Notes: generated by a model not told the origin, from the sequence alone. Positions 23,089 to 35,307 are shown, counted from the stretch's first letter. The stretch is DNA of 64,000 bases from Ceratorhiza oryzae-sativae (GCA_030998015.1 JARWMV010000245.1:1-64000), one strand, 5' to 3'. A program made the numbers and translations.

Positions 23089-25007
23089 ATGAATGAGCGA
23101 CCTCCCCAATCGCAGGAACGGTCTACCGCCAAACTTGGTCCAGCAAAAGGTGTAACGAACGAGGAGGCCGTTATTGACTCGCGTCGAGTCATCCGATTGC
23201 CCAACCCCATCCCGATGGCGGCATGGGTGATAATTATTTTTGGATCTTTGGAGCGAATGGCTTTCTATGGAGGTTCAATACCTTGTAAGTACTGGACGCT
23301 CGTGTTGAATATGGTCGCGCTCACGGAGCCTTTAGTTCAGAATTATATCCAGCGAAGTGGGTCACCTGAGGACTCACCCGGGCGACTAGGTAAAGGCCAA
23401 ATCGCCGCTACGGCGTTAAACCAGATTTTGTAAGGATATATCGCATACGCAACCAAACACAACCCTGAAATAGTTGCCAGTTACTTTCTGAGTTATCTTA
23501 CCCCGGTTGCCGCGTCGATTCTTTGTGACCAGCGGTTTGGCAAATATCCCGTCATTGCTGTTAGTGCTGTCATGGGGGTCATTGGCTGGGGAATCATTGC
23601 TTCCACCTCGGTATCCTCTATTTCCATCGACGGCGCCTTGGGTGGCCTCATTGTCGGCATGCTTCTTGTGGCTGTTAGCTCTGGTGGAGTTAGCTCATTA
23701 TTCCGGCTTTTGCGGCCGACCAGGTCCCTCAACGGGCTTCTCAAACTGTCGAGGAGAAGAAGCGGGTCAAGATCATCCGAGATCCGAGCCTAGACGTTCA
23801 GCACATATTTCATTGGTACTATCTTTATATCAACGGTATCGGCACAATAGGTTCCATAGCCACGCCATTCATCGAACACTATGTCTCCTATTTAGCGGTA
23901 TTCTTCTTCGCTTGTGGATCAATGGCTGTGTCGACCGTTTTGTTGCTAGCATATAAGCGCAAGTTCACCCATGTCCCCGCTACGAACGGTCTCATGGCAC
24001 AGTGTTGGCACGCGTTCACAACGGCCCTGTCGCAACGTCGATATCGCAAGGAAAATTCAATTCCGCTCGAGCCCAAGTTCCTTGACCATGCGAAGCAGAG
24101 CGTTTTGGACGATTCATCCCGGTCAAACTCGACGAGTAATCCGCCTAACATGGCTGCCAATTCCAAGGGCGTACCAGACAAGATCGTAAACGATCTCTCC
24201 ACTGCACTTTCGACTTGCAAGATTCTCCCTGCTCTGGTCGTATTCTGGCTCGCGTTCAACCAATGTTCCCACAACCTTTTATCCCAGGCAGCCCAGATGC
24301 GTCGTCCCTCTTGGCTGAGCAACGATCTGATGACAAATGCCAATCCGATCGCACTCACGCTTTTCGTACCTTTTGTGGATTCTGTGCTGTTCCCCTGGCT
24401 TCGCACTCATAACGTTGAGTTGCTGCCCATGGCTAGGATATCGCTCGGGTTTGCTCTTGTTTCGGCTAGCATGGTTTACTCGGCTGTTCTCCAGCATATC
24501 ATCTATAGCTCCGGCCCGTATTTCGAATACCCGGGTGGTCGTTCGAACAATGTTAATGTATGGTGGCAGTTGCCTCCATATATGATTATCGCTCTGGCAG
24601 AGATATTGTGCGTAGTCATCCATTCCAGCTGGACGGTTGATTGATAAGGTTTCTAGCGCGGTGATTACGTCATTGGAATATGCATACACTCGGGCTCCCG
24701 CTTCGATGAAGACCATAGTGTCAGCCATGAACGTCGTTCCCAACGCCGCGTCATCTTTGATCGTATACGCGCTACTCCCTCTTAATCGCGATCCCCTCCT
24801 GACCTGGAATTTTGTGTGCATCGCCCGTAAGCATGTTCGGAATGGGAGTAAATATTTCGCTCACTCGACCACTTGATAGTCCTCGCCGGTATTTCCACTG
24901 TCTCTTTCTATTGGGTGTTCCGCAGTGAGGATATTCGGTGGGCACAAGAGATAAAGACCAAACGAGAGAGTGTGGAGGCATTTCACGAGCTCGATCATCA
25001 CTATTAG
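23089..25007 (+). CDS. POT/PTR2-family proton-coupled oligopeptide transporter
   Basis: A multi-pass membrane transporter of di/tripeptides or related compounds. The start MNERPPQSQERS is followed by the family's TM1 motif LERMAFYG. Introns then lead into FQNYIQRSG...GKGQIAATALNQI, YFLSYLTPVAASILCDQRFGKY (split here for length), IGWGIIASTS and IVGMLLVAVSSGG. The next block, PAFAADQVPQ...WYYLYINGIGTIGS, is the PTR2 signature region but lies in another frame: one break near 23690 that no intron explains. Later helices and a C-terminus ending in ELDHHY at 25007 follow, across two more introns. Placed beside the NRPS and aminotransferase, it is a good candidate for product export or precursor import. 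Confidence 0.82.
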
Positions 25008-25349
25008 GCCGTGATTGCCAATTCGCGAGGTGAGATCTGGTTCGATGACGCAAGTGTTGCGCGAGTCTATCATATTGGTTATTAGTAGGCCTGTGGTTGC
25101 GACAAGGCATTGTTGGCCAATGTATAATGGATGACGCGTTGTAGCCATACTGAAAACGAGGATGAAGTCATCCCACTGATGTGATTGCGGAAATACAAGG
25201 CGGTACGGAGAGGGACTAGCCAACATTCGATAAAATATCGATGGGCGGGGCAAAACGCGTGTGCAGCAGCGTGCTGCAGGGTCTGCAGAGCGATATGAGC
25301 AAGATCTGCACCCCAATCGGGCAGGCGGGTCCGCCAGACACGGAAGCGC

Positions 25350-25361
25350 CACGTGCACGTG
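25350..25361. promoter_or_regulatory. Two head-to-tail CACGTG E-boxes upstream of CHO2
   Basis: CACGTGCACGTG lies 79-90 bp upstream of the CHO2 start codon. CACGTG is the core bound by bHLH factors. In yeast, phospholipid genes are driven by a bHLH pair through a related CATRTG element. Whether this basidiomycete uses the site is inference. Confidence 0.45.
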
Positions 25362-25439
25362 ACCCCAGCTAATTTCGCTTTTACGTCCCGCGACCTCCCC
25401 AACCAGACCCACGTCCTCGCCAGCGGCCACGTCGACGCG

Positions 25440-28400
25440 ATGAGCACCCACGACGGCCTCAGGAGGCGCAAATCGACCCCAAAGGACGACATCTCACCGC
25501 CGCCTGCCGCTCCCGATACGGCGTGGGGACGGACGCCGGCTGGTCAGAGTAAGCGGCTGAATGCAAATATATTCCAATACGTCGCTAATCCCGTCACAGT
25601 CTTTCGCGTACCGACCACTCACGATGTTCTGACATCTCTATTCCATCCACTTCATCCCAAAACTCATCTCGACCTCGTGAATCTCGGGCTGTTGGGCGGC
25701 CAGATCCTCGTCTTCCTCGCACTACCACGGCACATCAGCCAGTACTTGTTCTTCCTTTATTTTGCATTCTGGAGGCTCGCGTACGACGTCGGACTCGGCT
25801 GGGTCCTTACAAAACAGAGCAAGCGGCGATGGATCGTTCGTGAAGTTCAGGCACGAGGGTGGCTCGACCCAAAACGACGACCGGCGGTTTACAATTGGAT
25901 TCGCAACGAGCTCAGGAACAAGATGGGCGGTGATTATACATTTGAGGTATGCCATCGAAATTCTTCGGTTCATGACACGTATCTGATTCCGGTTCAGGAT
26001 CTCCCGGTTGAATACAACACTTGGCTCTTGTTCCGCCAAGTTGTCGACATCATCCTGATTAATGACTTTCTATCCTACTGCATGTTCGCGTTTGCGGTTT
26101 TTCGTGTCCCTGATGGCCTATCAACCGTGGCCCATTTCCTCCGGTATGTCCCCACGCATGTGATTCCCGACTTGGTCTCAATTGATATCAATGTATCATA
26201 GCTGGATAGCCGGTTTCGCCCTCATCGCCTTTAACCTCTGGGTCAAAACTGAAGCGCATCACGTCGTCAAGGATTACGGCTGGTATTGGGGTGACGTGTT
26301 CTTTGAACGTGGCCGGCTGGTGCCCGGAGGTACCTTCGACACTTCGCTCGTGTTTGATGGGGTATTCGAAATGGCCCCGCATCCGATGTATTCAGTCGGT
26401 TATGCGGGGTATTATGGACTCAGCCTTATCGCTGGGAGCTATGCACTGTTCTTTGTTAGTCTTTGGGCTCACGCCATGCAGTTTGGGTTCTTGGTTTGGT
26501 TTGAAAATCCCCGTGAGCGTTTTAGATCTCAACCTGTGAACAAGCCTGACTCTCTTGTCGCATAGATATCGAGCGAGCCTATGGCCAAAGGCAACTGATC
26601 GCAGTACGCACGCCCGTGTATTCGAATACTCCTGTCCCGAGTAAAATCGACCTGCCCGATATCGATGGTACGGACGAGCCAAGCTGTGCTAGCAAAACTT
26701 ATTTCCTGACTTCCTGTTTCCTTTCAGACACAGCTGAGCTTTCGACCCCTGCTCACACGGACGCTGAAACCGAAACCGAGACTGAAACCGAAACCGAAGC
26801 GGACAACCTTTCCCAGTCGATGGTTCTCTCGCCGACTCGCCCCAACTTCAAGCATGTCCGAAGCTCGAGTGACGGTCTCGTTAGAATCCAGTCTCCTGAC
26901 GGCAGCGCTCGCGTTCACACTCCGGATAGCGAGGCCAAGCATTCTAGACATACGAGACATAAGAGCGTTTCGAAGCACGATTTTTGGCGCGTTATTTCAG
27001 AAAGGATGTTGTCGGCCTGAAGAACCTTGATTTCTTGAGGTATGTTGATAACACGTCATATATATCGCTTCCTCGTTGTTAACGCGAATGGATAGGGCGT
27101 CTGATGTTAAACTGGTTCTCCTAACATTCTATATCCTGGCTCCGTCCGTCCTGCCACATAGTGTGACAATGTACTTTGTTCATGCACTGGGTTGGCGTAT
27201 CTTTCATTCATTCGTTCTCGGCGGGATTCTTAAGGCTCAGAGCGACGGCAAGTGGCTTGTTCGGCACTATGTTCAGGTATTGTCCACTCTGGTTACCGAA
27301 CGCGGCTGAATTTATCATCTCATAGACCTATCACTACGACCAAGGCCGTGAGGATGGCGCAGTCGAAGAGGCTTTTGCTAGTTGGAAGGAGATGTACACC
27401 ATGAGTCTCTGCGGGACTTATGGTACGTAGTCTAGTTTTCATATTTTGACCATACGACTCATTTGCAATAGCCTCCTTCATCGTCCTCGCGTGGAAAACG
27501 TATTCGATTCCATCTGATTGGACTGTCGGAGACCAACTGCTAAGGCATACTTTCGGCGTAGTAAGTATTTCCAGCATGGTCTAGGGACAATATTTTAACC
27601 ATATTCAATTTAGCTTTTGATCGGCTTGCACTTTTGGGCGGCGCTCCAGTCATTCGAAATTCTGGGAGCTTTCGGTAAATCATGTTCCTGATCGACAGGG
27701 GCTAACGCTAACCCGCTTTCCACGTTAGGCTGGTTCTTCGGTGACTTCTTCATCTCGGACTATCCAGCTCGACTCTCGTACACCGGCATCTACCGCTTCT
27801 TGAACAACCCTGAACGCATGATGTCCGGTGCAGCTCTCTTTGGTCTTGCTCTGATCTCCGGCAGCCGGGCTGTGTTTGCTCTAGCGATTTTCAGTGCTGC
27901 AGCTCATTGGTGGTTCTTGAAATTCGTCGAAAGGTTGGTAACTGGATAATCAAGTAGGGATTATCTAACAGTTGAAATGCTACGCAGCCCTCACATGAAG
28001 AAGCTTTATGGAAACTCGCTTCGAAAAGACGCCGGACTCACCAAGACACTCAAGTCTGTAGCTAACCGAAATGCCAGGGTTGCACGAGTTGCTCGCGAGG
28101 TGACAGGGACGTTTGAGAAGGTTTACGAAGATACTGCGGTCGTAGTTGAGGACTTTTTGGCCAGATGTGAGCCATTTTGCCATCTCATTAACCGTTCTAC
28201 TGACGACGTTACAGCGGCCCCGATTGTCTCTGAAGCTGTGCAAGATGCTCGCGTCTTGTTGCAGCAGAGTCGCGATAGACTCATTATCACGTAAGTGTAT
28301 TCCACATCTTGCGTGCTCTTGGGTTCATATTCGGTCAACTCGACAACTGATGCTCGTTTTCATTTCACCAGCCTTGTCGCCAACGATATTTCCTCCTTTG

Positions 28401-29263
28401 ATGTAGCAAAATATCAGCTGGCCGTAGTTCCTACGAATCCAGATGGGGAGCTCAGGTTCCATATTGGCGAACCCATCACCATCGCATGGAGGGCTCCACT
28501 TGAGCATTCTCGTCGTGATTGGATTGGCATCTATCGAGTACGTTCTTGAACCCACTGCCACCAATCCCTTCCAATCCTGATTGCACACTCAGGTTGGCGC
28601 GAACAAATCGAATCTTGTCACCAAGGTCAACTCTAACGGCAAATGGGTACCTGTGCATGACGACGAATGGGACGGGGACGTACCACTACCACTGGAGAAA
28701 CGCACTCTAACGGATCATGGCGAAGTTGTCTTCCAGAAAGACCAGTTGCCGTGGCAGACTGGCAAGTATGAGGTGAGTCAGAACCCCGCCTTACGATAAC
28801 AAGCTCTTACCGTCTTTTGACAGCTCCGTTATCATCATGACGGAAAATACAACGTTATGAGCATTGCCGGCCCCGTTGAAATTTATGGTAAGCCCTGAAA
28901 TTCGATGCTCGGCTCATTGCTAATATAACTGTAGTTGATAAACCCGACACGCTCGATTTCGACTCTGTTCGCCATTCGCTCATCCGCATTGTTACTCTCT
29001 GCCTTGATTCTGACCCCGCGCTCGTTCCGCTGAGCTCTGGCATAGAACCTGTGACTGAGCCGGACGCGACAACCAAACCCCGATCATCTGATCCGGATGA
29101 CTTTCACTTTTGGTCGGAACGCCAGGCCAAGCGAATCGCTGGTGCTGTTCTCGCTGCATTCGGAGTCAAGTACGCGCCAGAGGTTATTGTCGCTGATGCG
29201 AACGTGACTGCGCTGGCCAATAGAATTGTCAACTCTCTAGAACTGCTGGCGCCAAGTGTTTAG
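25440..29263 (+). CDS. CHO2: Phosphatidylethanolamine N-methyltransferase (CHO2-type)
   Basis: Catalyses SAM-dependent methylation of phosphatidylethanolamine, the first step from PE to phosphatidylcholine in the ER membrane. The start [12 protein letters not shown] at 25440 fits the family. Sequence landmarks are [42 protein letters not shown], the substrate-region [19 protein letters not shown], a second copy-like half [30 protein letters not shown], and a soluble C-terminal part ([30 protein letters not shown]). More than a dozen short introns splice in frame. A Glu-Thr-rich spacer (about 26765-26800) is low-complexity. One frame break lies at the T-run 26981-26985, where five T's stand where six are needed to continue into LARYFRKD. 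Confidence 0.92.
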
Positions 29264-30126
29264 AAAGGGGTTTGATAAAAGAGGGGTTATTGTGAAATTT
29301 CTTCTTTTGGTTATGTAGCTGGTAAATGTCCACCCTCTTGTGTACTGTGTTCAGTGTATCATTGTATTCAAGCTATCGGTAACTGGCGTAACGGGTGGGT
29401 GTTAACTAAACCCTGCATTGGTCTATCAGTCCTCTACAGTGATAATTCGCTTCAAATATGCGTATATGTAGGATTCTCGCCTAATACCTCGGCTGCGCTG
29501 CCCTTCGCCACGCGCATGCCCCACAAGCCATGAAAATGCACGATAGAAATCGCCCGAGAAACAAGAGAAAACGAACCCTGACGTGGAAGGATATTGCACA
29601 AGATCGATGGCGCCGTATTTCGTACCTGCAAGCTTGCAGATGCACGAGCTCACTAAATCGGCCAACTGGCGAATTGAGGGACTTGGAACGAATATCCAAT
29701 GTGCTTGTAACGCTCTTTCGATACACTAATGCTTAACTAGCGGACTGATAGCTCATATGAAGGGCACTTGGGTTAGGGGGCTAATCCTCATTATATCCAC
29801 ACTCGGAGTGCTATAAGGCTATAGTGATTGAGGGTTACATTAATGTAAGAAGAAAAAGAAAAAGAAAAAAACATGATTCATTTGGCCGCGAAACACATGG
29901 TAGAGAAATTCAATGAATAGGGATGTACATGCCCTCCATTTTTGAACCGACTCCACTCGAGATTTCACACTACATGTTGGGCTACCTATCGCCTTTTCAT
30001 AAGAAACGCATTTATGACTGTATATCCGCAAATTCTCAGATTGCTTGAACGAGCTCCAAGCTTTCGCTCTTGACAAAGACACAAGGTCTCTGGACCTAAA
30101 ATTCATACACAGTCGAACATATATTA
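29264..30126. other. Convergent 3' intergenic region
   Basis: Lies between the 3' ends of CHO2 (plus) and the viperin gene (minus). No gene was recognised. An A-rich tract (aagaaaaagaaaaagaaaaa) is near 29848-29870. Confidence 0.5.
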
Positions 30127-31620
30127 CTAATCTAGATATTCCGAAGCAGGTTTTTCATGCGCCCAGTCGAATATGCCCCCCCCCCGTTGCAAAGGGCAAA
30201 TGTATGTACACACCTCACTATCAAACCCAGCATCCAACATCCCTTGTTTCACTCCAACATCCAATATGGAGCTACCAGGTCTCTTCGCTCCGTTCGAGCA
30301 GTTCAAGAACCTATAGAACATATAAGTGAGCGCATTTAAGATGATTTGATTGCCTAACCTCATCCGCTCATCGAGAAGGTAATAAGAATCACGCATTGCT
30401 TCATTACTTTCGGGAACAAGACATGTCTGGGCTTTGTGGCGGTCCAGGAAAGACTGAAATTCATCGTCGGTGATGAGAAGGTCGCGGGCATCGCGCAAGG
30501 CTCCGTTTTCTGGCCCGTCATTTTCCCCTTCAAGTAGCAGAACCTGAAAGACCTGGTCCAGCATAAAAAGTCAGACAGGTGTGCTGCGGAGGAGGATGAA
30601 TTTCGCCGACCTTCCAGCGAAATGGTGCTAGCTGAGTCATACTATCGCTCATGTCCTCCTCATAGCATACCTGGTGTTATAAATCAACCTTAATCCACAG
30701 CTGAGCAACCAAGAAGATAACGGACTTCGTTATAACAGAGTTAACTTTGACTTTGATTCCACGTTCCTTGCACCATTTTACCACCTCAAATACAGTTGCG
30801 ATATGTGCTGTTTTCCCTTTCTCGGCTCGACCGTGTGCGAGGTCTGCCTCCACATTGAATGTATCGCACGAGATAGCCATTATGTTCAAGAACTGCCCAT
30901 ACTCATCCAGCCACTTTTGGGTAACTTTGCTCCCATTATTGACAACACTTGTCGACTCGAGATTTAGCTCCTCGCAAAACCTAAACGTTTCGCCTAAGTA
31001 TGCTGGGTTTAAGAACGGCTCTCCACCAGAAACGTTGAGTTTCCGCATTCCTGCTTCGGCAAGTGCACGTAGCGCCTCTTTGGCCTGATCGAGAGGAAGG
31101 ATAAACGTATTTTTCGAGGCATGAAAGCAAAAAGAACATTCGTAATTGCATCGTCTGTCGGTCGCAGTTAGTGTTGAAGCGAAACAAAATGTATGCGCTT
31201 CAATGTGTAATAGCGCAGTGTATATATATGCGATTGAGCTTCTCGATTAAAGTGCGCAGCGCAAGCGAGAGTGGTGAAGATTTCGCTGAGGATTTAAGCG
31301 ACTATACGTTCGTTTATATATGCAGTACAACGGGTGAAGCGGAGCGGAAACACGGGAATGGATCACTTGTGAAAGCGATGGTACATGGGTGCGATTCACA
31401 TATATGTTAGTAGAACGTGAGATAGAAAACACTATGGAATCACAATTGTAAGTATCAGGTTTACATGTATAATATCATGTTCGTTCAACAGTGTGCTAAG
31501 ATTTGGCTGACGTTGAGCTGCCCACCGACTCGGGAACCAGTTTACAGATATCGGAACGGAATCTTTAGACAAGGTTGGTGCCTCGACTGTTACGAAATAC
31601 GATTTGATTATTTTTAACAT
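30127..31620 (-). CDS. Viperin-type radical SAM enzyme
   Basis: Radical SAM nucleotide-modifying enzyme of the viperin (RSAD2) family, whose characterised members dehydrate CTP (some homologues other NTPs) to a ddh-nucleotide. Exon 1 (31620-31526) reads MLKIIKSYF...[11 protein letters not shown]. Spliced to exon 2 at 31154 it gives [17 protein letters not shown], with the cluster motif C-x3-C-x2-C. Then come [11 protein letters not shown] (GGE motif), [75 protein letters not shown] and the end [10 protein letters not shown]. Five introns keep frame, including one through a 10-G run (30176-30185) left intact. The first intron is long (371 nt). No mammalian-type amphipathic N-terminal helix is obvious. 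Members in fungi are known; the role here is inferred as antiviral or transposon-related. Confidence 0.88.
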
Positions 31621-32751
31621 GGTGGGGACGGAAGGAGGCTTGGCGGCACCCCTGCAACCGCAATAACCAGTAGTGATTGATGCACACCACCTAAAAAGGT
31701 CATAAAACTCCCATTAAGTCACGTGACGGATTGACGCGCGGGCTCGACCCATAAACGATAAAATAGCGGCACACACGTAACCTCTTGGCATCATCCTGAG
31801 GCCAACGACGAGGTGCGTGTACGGGCGCCCTCGCATTATTGTTAAAAGCACACCTCCCACAAGAAGCTTTGATCAATACATGGAGTGATGGTGCTGTATG
31901 CATATACATACATCATCTAGCCTAGTGCTGCCCACAATGTATGCGTGGGAGTGATCCCCACAGTCACAGTCTGGGTGGCCTGGCCACCTTGTAAGCCCTC
32001 ACCCTGTGGTTCTGAATCTCACAAGTGTACCACATATGCTGGGCTTGCCTAAGCCTGAGCTTCCAACACAGAGCACTTGGCCAAAGCAAATTTGCTAGTT
32101 AGGGCTACTTAGAGCCCTGGTTCTACCTAAGCAGAATTGATGTCCAGGTAGTTCAGATTAGCACACGCTAATGGCATTCATTGTGCTTAGTTAGAACAGG
32201 TGTACTGACTAACCCTCAGTAGTGAATTGGATTTTGGCCAAGCAACCAGGCCAAGTATTACCAGACTGGCGCTTCTGGGTCCCAGCCTCCACCTTCCAAA
32301 GCAAAAGTATTCAATGTTTAGTGATTTAAACCTGCAAACCGACATCTAATTGGCATTGGTACAGCCCTAGAAGTTGCATATGTATCTTCTGTTCTATTCA
32401 ATGAAAATTTGTCAGTGAAAGTGTTGGAATAAAGTTCGCACTACAAACAACATGCACATCTGGCTTACTGCTCAATTCGTTGGGCAGTTATATGCCCAAA
32501 ATTTTGTCTTATGCATGCTTGTTCTAATTCCCTTAAACACATTGATTCCTTGTATCACCAACTTTCCAAAGAGGGATAGTAATATGCATGCTAGAGTCCT
32601 GTGTCAAAAAACACAAGTTCCATCTCACAAGCCTTCCTGAAGAGCTCATTCCAATGATCAACTTCCAGGGGATGAGGATTCATTTTGGCCATGTTCATAT
32701 TGAAGTATTCTAGGACATGTAATTTGAGTATAAGTCTGTCAGAAGCTAGGA
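31621..32751. other. Viperin upstream region grading into CpG-poor repeat DNA
   Basis: CpG dinucleotides are frequent up to about 31860, then nearly vanish. No gene was recognised. AT-rich repeat sequence leads into the LTR. Confidence 0.5.
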
Positions 32752-34027
32752 TGTTACAGGTCAGGGTACACTCAAATATCTAGAGCTTAAGCAAATGTAG
32801 CTATGTTAGTATACACTTTTTGTACTCAATACTTCTTAGACTAGAGTAAGAAGGCTCAAAGTAGTTGCAATGCAATCAAGTAACACTCAAGGTAGTCTTA
32901 ATCTTTCACAGTGTAAACTGACTAATTTATAGGTATAAAGAGCAAGACTACTATGGTCAGGTTCCCTTAGATATCTTAAATGTAGTTCAGCCCTAGTCGC
33001 TCAGACTAACTGATACTAATCTTAATACTAGACTTAAGTGATAGCTTATAGGATAGATGGTGGGCTGCCTAATGTGTGTACTTCCTCAGCTACAGGTACT
33101 TAATGTCATGCTCAATCAGGCAATATTGTATCCTTATATATCTCTGTATATAAGATACAAAGACTCAGACAGTATATAACTAATATGGTACTTTATTCCT
33201 CAGTACTAGTTATATAAGAAATCACACACAGACAAGAGAAATAGAAAGAGAAAAGAAACCAATAACTGGTCTGGGTTGAGTAGAGGAGGGTGGTCTGGAA
33301 GGGCCTCAGAGGAGGTCCTTTTATACCCTGAGGAGGGCATTCCAGAGCCAAATAGATGCATGCATGCCAGTGCAATCATCAAAAGAGGGTACTGCTATAC
33401 TTGGGGTACACCCTAGCCCAGTATAGGATATAAGAGTAAAGACAGGGTGTGGATCAAAGGCATTGATGCATCTGAGACCTGCTATTGGCTTGTAGATCAT
33501 ATTATCATAGTATATACATGTAATGAATGGAGGCTACATCTCAGTGAGTCATAAAGTGAGTCAGAGAAGCTTCTGGATCAATTTGGAAGGCTCTCCTGAC
33601 TCACTGGAGTCATTAGATCTTGATTGATGGTCCTGTAAGATTCTAATGATCTTCGGGCCATTCCGGCGCGAGGATCCGGTGGATCGCGACAATCTTCGGG
33701 CAGCAGATACCGCCGAAGATTAGCTATCGATAGAGCATAAGATCGCTTTGATAGCGTAAGCGGTTGCCGAGATATGAGCGGCGCGATGTTGTAATCAAAA
33801 TCTCCTGATAAGAGGAAATATCGCAACCTCTATATCTCTCTGAGTTCTTAAGATAAAATCATGATAAAATATGCGTTGGAAAGAGGAGATTTTTTACTAT
33901 TTAATGGAACATAAATAGTACAATTCAGGTGCATACAAATTCATTTAATTTCAAGAAAATTACAGAGGCATCACTTGAGGTTGGCAAAGCAGACTAATAT
34001 AATAGAAAATGTTAGTGATCCATAACA
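32752..34027 (-). repeat. LTR 1 (downstream LTR of the minus-strand element), mosaic CpG content
   Basis: 1,276 bp from tgttacaggtc to gatccataaca. Bases 32752-33640 have almost no CpG. The stretch 33655-33800 holds about 18 CpGs in 145 bp, each of which is TG or CA in the inverted copy at 38140-38285. A tatataa-type motif lies near 33170. Confidence 0.85.
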
Positions 34028-35307
34028 CTCTGAGTGTTAATATTTTTTGCATCCAGCCAGACTTTATCCCCAACTTTGAACTCAGGTAGGGTGTTATTGC
34101 TGCCTGCCTTTATATGCTCTTTGGCCATGTGTAGTGAGCTCAGGACCTCCTTTTGGACTTGGGTAAGTTGCTCAATGTGTTCCTCTGCTGCTGGCACACT
34201 AGTTGTCTCCCCAGTGGGTGTTATAGATGGGTGCTGGCCATACAAGGCAAAGAATGGGGAAGTCCCTGTTGCACTATGAGAAGCATTATTATAGGAGAAC
34301 TCTGCTGTGGAAAGCCATTTAACCCAGTCATCTTGCTTGTGAGACACAAATGCCCTTAGGTAGTGCTTGACTGCCTGATTGACTTATTCTGTTTGACCAT
34401 CTGTTTCTGGGTGGAATGCAGATGACAGACTGGGTTGTATTCCAAGTCTCTGATACAGTGCTTTCAAGAAGTGGCTTTTGAAAGTGGGACCACAATCAGA
34501 GATTGTCTGGTCAGGAGTACCATGGAGTTTCCAGACATTATCAAGGAATAGTTGGGCCAGCTCAGATGCATCCATAGATTCTCTGCAAGGTATGAAATGC
34601 CCAAATTTGGTGAAGGAACTATGCCTGATTTTTCCTGTGGCCAAGCCCTCATCAATCATCTCCTTGAGTGCATCAGATTCTGCTGGTGTCATGCTATAGA
34701 TTGGTCCAAATGGTGGGACTTTGCGTTCCTCAAGGTCAATTGGGATATCATACTCCTGGTGAGGTGGGAGCTGTTTGAATTCTTCCCCAAAGACACTGAG
34801 GAATTCATGGTACTCTGCAGGAACTTGGTCTACTAGTGGGTTTGATGGGGTTTCATATGGCTCCTCCATAGCCAACTGAAGGAGCTCAGCAGAACATGAT
34901 GCTTGGCAATAGGCACTTGGGAAGGTAATGACCAATTTTTCCCAGTCTATATGTGGGTTGTGCTGCTGTAACCAGTCTAGACCCAAAACTATTTCAAAAC
35001 TTCCAGTATTACAGACATAGAAGTGCTGGAGATTTTCATGGGTGTCAAGTTGGACAGGGAGTTCTACTGCATGCCATATTTTTCCCAAGGGTTTCCCCTC
35101 AATATTTAGGACATGTTTGGGAGTTTCAAGTGCTATAAGAGGTAATTTCAGGTGTTGGGCAAGGTTGCCATTAATGAAGCAAAGAGATGCTCCAGAGTCT
35201 ATGAGTGCTTGGGCTGTTTTTTCTGCTTTATCAACAGTCAAAGAGATGGGAACAATAAAATTCTTTTTTAATGACAATGTACATATCTTGATTGTTTCAG
35301 ACTGCAA
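34012..35307 (-). pseudogene. Ty3/gypsy pol remnant: protease, RT start, integrase core and end
   Basis: From 35307 the frame holds a retropepsin with the active triad in ALIDSGASLCFINGN, then EIVLGLDWLQQHNP, and the RT N-terminal HQEYDIPIDLEE...PPFGPIYSMTPAE. It then passes directly, in frame, to the integrase catalytic region LHGTPDQTISDCGPTFKSHF and SSAFHPETDGQTE, with a stop right after. The open frame resumes as VNQAVKHYLRAF (34.39 kb on down). The deletion removed the RT palm, RNase H and integrase zinc finger. The normal integrase motif is SDRGP and the Arg after QTE is a stop here; both changes fit CGN to TGN decay of CpG. Confidence 0.8.

Noticed and set aside
24861..25492. Antisense open frames across the start of CHO2
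   Set aside because: They oppose a well-supported gene with conserved motifs and clean introns, and show no domain.
26765..26800. GAAACCGA-type repeats in CHO2 as a microsatellite insertion
   Set aside because: They encode a Glu-Thr spacer in frame within a variable region, which is normal low-complexity coding sequence.
30176..30185. 10-base G/C homopolymer near the end of the viperin gene as a possible frame error
   Set aside because: The frame stays open through the run into the conserved GGIFDW motif, so no error needs to be assumed.
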